Positions 22,086 through 23,669 of a DNA stretch of 23,669 nucleotides are shown piece by piece. Source of the DNA: Ruminococcus sp. UBA7158. Its GTDB lineage: Bacteria; Bacillota; Clostridia; Oscillospirales; Ruminococcaceae. The notes under the pieces were generated by a model. It had not been told where the DNA came from and did no database searches. It was given only the letters and a program-made list of their open reading frames with translations. Within the stretch, counting starts at the first letter, position 1. Each line of letters opens with the position of its first letter. The translations under genes and the position numbers were made by a program. Location of the stretch: contig DKWG01000072.1 of the NCBI GenBank assembly GCA_002491605.1, positions 1 through 23,669 on the forward strand, given 5' to 3'.

Positions 22086-22200
22086 TTTGAGGAAGAAAAA
22101 ATAACTGAATGCCGCAGCTCTGTCATCCCGAGTTCTGCGTAAATATTATATTGCAGCAGTCGGATGGCGTTTCTTGCGGCAATACGGAAAGGAACAGAAG

Positions 22201-22431
22201 ATGGTAAGGTACATATTAACAAAGTCACAGGCAGAAGATGATGAAAATCAAATCAGAGAGGTATACGGTATGGCGCTTACAGACGACACAGGCAAAATCG
22301 TAACAAAAATCGACAATATATCATCCGACGGCGATGCCGTAGCAGAATTGGTCAGGATTTGCAATGAAAAAGAACTGTCACCGATTCATTTTTCGGACGT
22401 TGTTGAGGACTATATCGTGTTTGCGAATTGA
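22201..22431 (+). CDS. DUF6514-like small protein
   Basis: A 76-residue soluble protein. The pattern EVYGMAL, then KIVTKIDNISSD, then VAELVRICNEKELSPIHFSDVVEDYIV matches what I recall of the DUF6514 family of small clostridial proteins: a YGI strand, an I-D-x-I-S motif, and a closing ELSPxHxxDVVEDYxx helix. No function is known. AAGGA 7 bases upstream of the ATG at 22201 fixes the start; an in-frame start at 22174 lacks one. It probably lies on the transcript that begins near 21815, giving an unusually long leader of about 385 nt. The promoter of the next gene starts three bases after its stop. Confidence 0.6.
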   Translation: MVRYILTKSQAEDDENQIREVYGMALTDDTGKIVTKIDNISSDGDAVAELVRICNEKELSPIHFSDVVEDYIVFAN

Positions 22432-22433
22432 GC

Positions 22434-22461
22434 TTGACATTGTGTGAATACCCTATATAAT
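22434..22461 (+). promoter_or_regulatory. Sigma-A promoter of the esterase gene
   Basis: Perfect TTGACA (22434-22439), a 16-bp spacer and perfect TATAAT (22456-22461). The start would be near 22468. Confidence 0.8.
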
Positions 22462-22472
22462 ATAAATGTGTA

Positions 22473-22510
22473 CAGCCCTGAAATGCGATATATTATTAGC
22501 TTCAGGGCTG
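22473..22510 (+). promoter_or_regulatory. 5'-end hairpin in the esterase mRNA leader
   Basis: CAGCCCTGAA (22473-22482) pairs perfectly with TTCAGGGCTG (22501-22510) around an 18-nt AT-rich loop, a few bases after the predicted transcription start. No U-tract follows. It may protect the 5' end or be a regulatory element. Confidence 0.5.
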
Positions 22511-22566
22511 AACAATCGCTGACTTATTGTAATGAATACATAAGAGCATCAAGGGGGATTTACACT

Positions 22567-23331
22567 ATGAACACAGTTTCAATTACCTTAAACGAAGAAA
22601 GAAATGTAACGCTTACAGCTTATTTGCAGACAATAGCAAGCGATAACGCTTATATTGAAAAGCGCCCGGCGATGATAGTTTTGCCCGGCGGCGGATATAA
22701 TTACTGCTCAGACAGAGAGGCTGACCCCGTTGCCTTTGAGTATTTGTCTGTTGGGTATCAGGTATTTATATTAAGATATTCCGTCGCTGAAAATAAAGCT
22801 TGGGATAATCCTTTAAAGGACTATGAGCAGGCATATGAGCTTATTGTCAGCAAAAGCGACGAATGGCATATCGACATTGAAAGAATTGCAGTTATAGGCT
22901 TTTCAGCCGGCGGGCATTTGGCGGCTGCCTGTGCAACAATTGCCGAGCATCGTCCGTCAGCCTGCATACTTGGTTATCCGGTAATAACCAAGCAGACGAC
23001 AAGCGTTTATAATCCCGAGGCTCCCGGTATCGACGAGCTTGTTGACGATAGCACCTGTCCGTGCTTTATTTTCTCGTCGAGGACCGACAACGTCGTTCCC
23101 ATCGATAATACGCTTAAGCTTGCAACAGCTCTTACAAAGCACAACATTCCGTATGAGCTTCATATCTACGCCTACGCAAATCACGGCTTCTCAACGTGCG
23201 AGTCGTGCATTCAGCAAAGGTCTTGGATATGCAGCCGAACACCGTCTTGGGTTAAGGATTCTATCGAGTGGCTTAAAGACACAATAGGGGACTTCAACGG
23301 CGGCGTAATGGGAAAAAGGTCGACTTGGTAA
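22567..23331 (+). CDS. Alpha/beta-hydrolase esterase (acetyl-esterase type)
   Basis: A 254-residue hydrolase without a signal peptide, probably cytoplasmic. The oxyanion-hole region LPGGGY is at residues 39-44. The nucleophile elbow GFSAGGH gives S113, D174 in SRTDNVVP is the likely acid, and H206 in YANHGFS is the catalytic histidine. This is the BD-FAE/AXE-like arrangement of small esterases, many of which remove acetyl groups from xylo-oligosaccharides or other sugars. The true substrate is not readable. The ATG at 22567 follows AAGGGGG. A longer in-frame start at 22444 would include the promoter and hairpin and is rejected. Confidence 0.88.
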   Translation: MNTVSITLNEERNVTLTAYLQTIASDNAYIEKRPAMIVLPGGGYNYCSDREADPVAFEYLSVGYQVFILRYSVAENKAWDNPLKDYEQAYELIVSKSDEWHIDIERIAVIGFSAGGHLAAACATIAEHRPSACILGYPVITKQTTSVYNPEAPGIDELVDDSTCPCFIFSSRTDNVVPIDNTLKLATALTKHNIPYELHIYAYANHGFSTCESCIQQRSWICSRTPSWVKDSIEWLKDTIGDFNGGVMGKRSTW

Positions 23332-23349
23332 AAAATTTTTAAAAAACTA

Positions 23350-23378
23350 TTGATTTTTCTTTTTCGATGTGATATAAT
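23350..23378 (+). promoter_or_regulatory. Promoter of the tRNA cluster
   Basis: TTGATT (23350-23355), a 17-bp spacer and a perfect TATAAT (23373-23378), 55 bases before tRNA-His. The esterase stop is 19 bases upstream. Confidence 0.75.
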
Positions 23379-23432
23379 AGCACCTGCGGCTTGAGGTTGA
23401 GTTCATAGCAATGCCGAAAAGCTGTAGGATAT

Positions 23433-23510
23433 GGTGGGTATAGCGTAGTTGGTTAACGCGTCAGATTGTGGTTCTGAAGACCGTCGGTTCGAATCCGACT
23501 ATCCACCCCA
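23433..23510 (+). tRNA. tRNA-His (GTG anticodon)
   Basis: A full cloverleaf. The acceptor GTGGGTA pairs with TATCCAC (one G-T). The extra G-1 at 23433 faces C73 at 23507, the identity element for histidine. The anticodon stem TCAGA/TCTGA encloses TTGTGGT, with anticodon GTG at 23468-23470. The T-arm is GTCGG-TTCGAAT-CCGAC. CCA is encoded at 23508-23510. Confidence 0.97.
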
Positions 23511-23513
23511 TAT

Positions 23514-23589
23514 GACTCATTAGCTCAGTCGGCAGAGCACTTGACTTTTAATCAAGGTGTCCGGAGTTCGAATCTCCGATGGGTCACCA
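23514..23589 (+). tRNA. tRNA-Lys (TTT anticodon)
   Basis: Cloverleaf with acceptor GACTCAT/ATGGGTC, D-arm GCTC-AGTCGGCA-GAGC, and anticodon stem CTTGA/TCAAG with loop CTTTTAA (anticodon TTT at 23547-23549). The T-arm is CGGAG-TTCGAAT-CTCCG. CCA is encoded at 23587-23589. It lies three bases after tRNA-His. Confidence 0.97.
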
Positions 23590-23590
23590 T

Positions 23591-23626
23591 AATATGAGGG
23601 ATCGGTTTTACCTTTCCCTCATATTT
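23591..23626 (+). terminator. Hairpin after tRNA-Lys, possible terminator
   Basis: AATATGAGGG (23591-23600) pairs perfectly with CCCTCATATT (23616-23625). The U-tract is short (TTTG), so it may be a processing site or a partial terminator ahead of the next tRNA. Confidence 0.5.
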
Positions 23627-23640
23627 GTTAAATAATATTT

Positions 23641-23669
23641 TGGGCTATAGCCAAGCGGTAAGGCAACGG
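23641..23669 (+). tRNA. tRNA-Gln, 5' part only (cut by the window edge)
   Basis: The last 29 bases, TGGGCTATAGCCAAGCGG followed by TAAGGCAACGG, match the acceptor and D-arm of bacterial tRNA-Gln (U1, D-stem GCC/GGC). The anticodon lies outside the window, so the identity rests on the 5' half. Confidence 0.8.

Noticed and set aside
22086..22140. Dispersed repeat suggested by TGTCATCCCGAG
   Set aside because: Only a short match to a palindromic repeat type that I recall from other genomes is present. The palindrome partner is missing, so it is not supportable.

Overview
The window looks like chromosome from an anaerobic, spore-forming, low-to-mid GC Clostridia, most likely of the Ruminococcaceae/Oscillospiraceae type. 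The evidence is strong AGGAG-type ribosome binding sites, sigma-A promoters with 16-18 bp spacers, spore genes (spmA, spmB), a clostridial AbrB with a zinc-ribbon tail, a cohesin-like surface protein, and encoded CCA on the tRNAs. I see no insertion sequence, integrase, phage gene, CRISPR array or rRNA. Lineage is inference from gene content, not from a search.

Layout. (1) 1-4260, minus strand: an MFS transporter whose promoter carries a triplicated -10 region, a small cysteine-rich protein, and a GH31 alpha-glycosidase. (2) 4260-8840, plus strand: GTP-dependent PEP carboxykinase (pckG) with its own promoter, leader and terminator, a TtcA-like tRNA thiolation enzyme, a YmdB-type phosphodiesterase and a GNAT acetyltransferase. 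(3) 8900-10560: spmA-spmB on the minus strand, divergent from an abrB-type regulator whose promoter spacer contains a perfect Spo0A box. (4) 10630-13763: a cobalamin riboswitch with a readable terminator/antiterminator, followed by a three-gene ABC importer (btuF-btuC-btuD) with 11-bp overlaps. (5) 13817-16240: a strong promoter, a roughly 240-nt leader with five predicted hairpins, lgt, then folD. (6) 16270-18340: a VanW-domain protein converging on an SLC13/ArsB-like permease. (7) 18470-21673: a membrane-anchored cohesin-like protein, an SPFH/prohibitin protein and a lipoprotein, closed by a 16-bp terminator. (8) 21780-23669: a promoter and structured RNA segment, a DUF6514-like small protein, an alpha/beta-hydrolase esterase, then a tRNA cluster (His, Lys, start of Gln) that runs off the right edge.

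How it fits together. The contents are mostly housekeeping and metabolic: sugar uptake and hydrolysis, PEP/oxaloacetate conversion, vitamin B12 import under B12 control, lipoprotein maturation (Lgt, with two lipoprotein substrates in the window), one-carbon metabolism, tRNA modification and sporulation control. The least explained parts are RNA-level: the lgt leader and the promoter-driven structured segment at about 21814-22085. Neither matches a known riboswitch or ncRNA class that I can recall. All hairpins were read by eye and no folding energies were computed.
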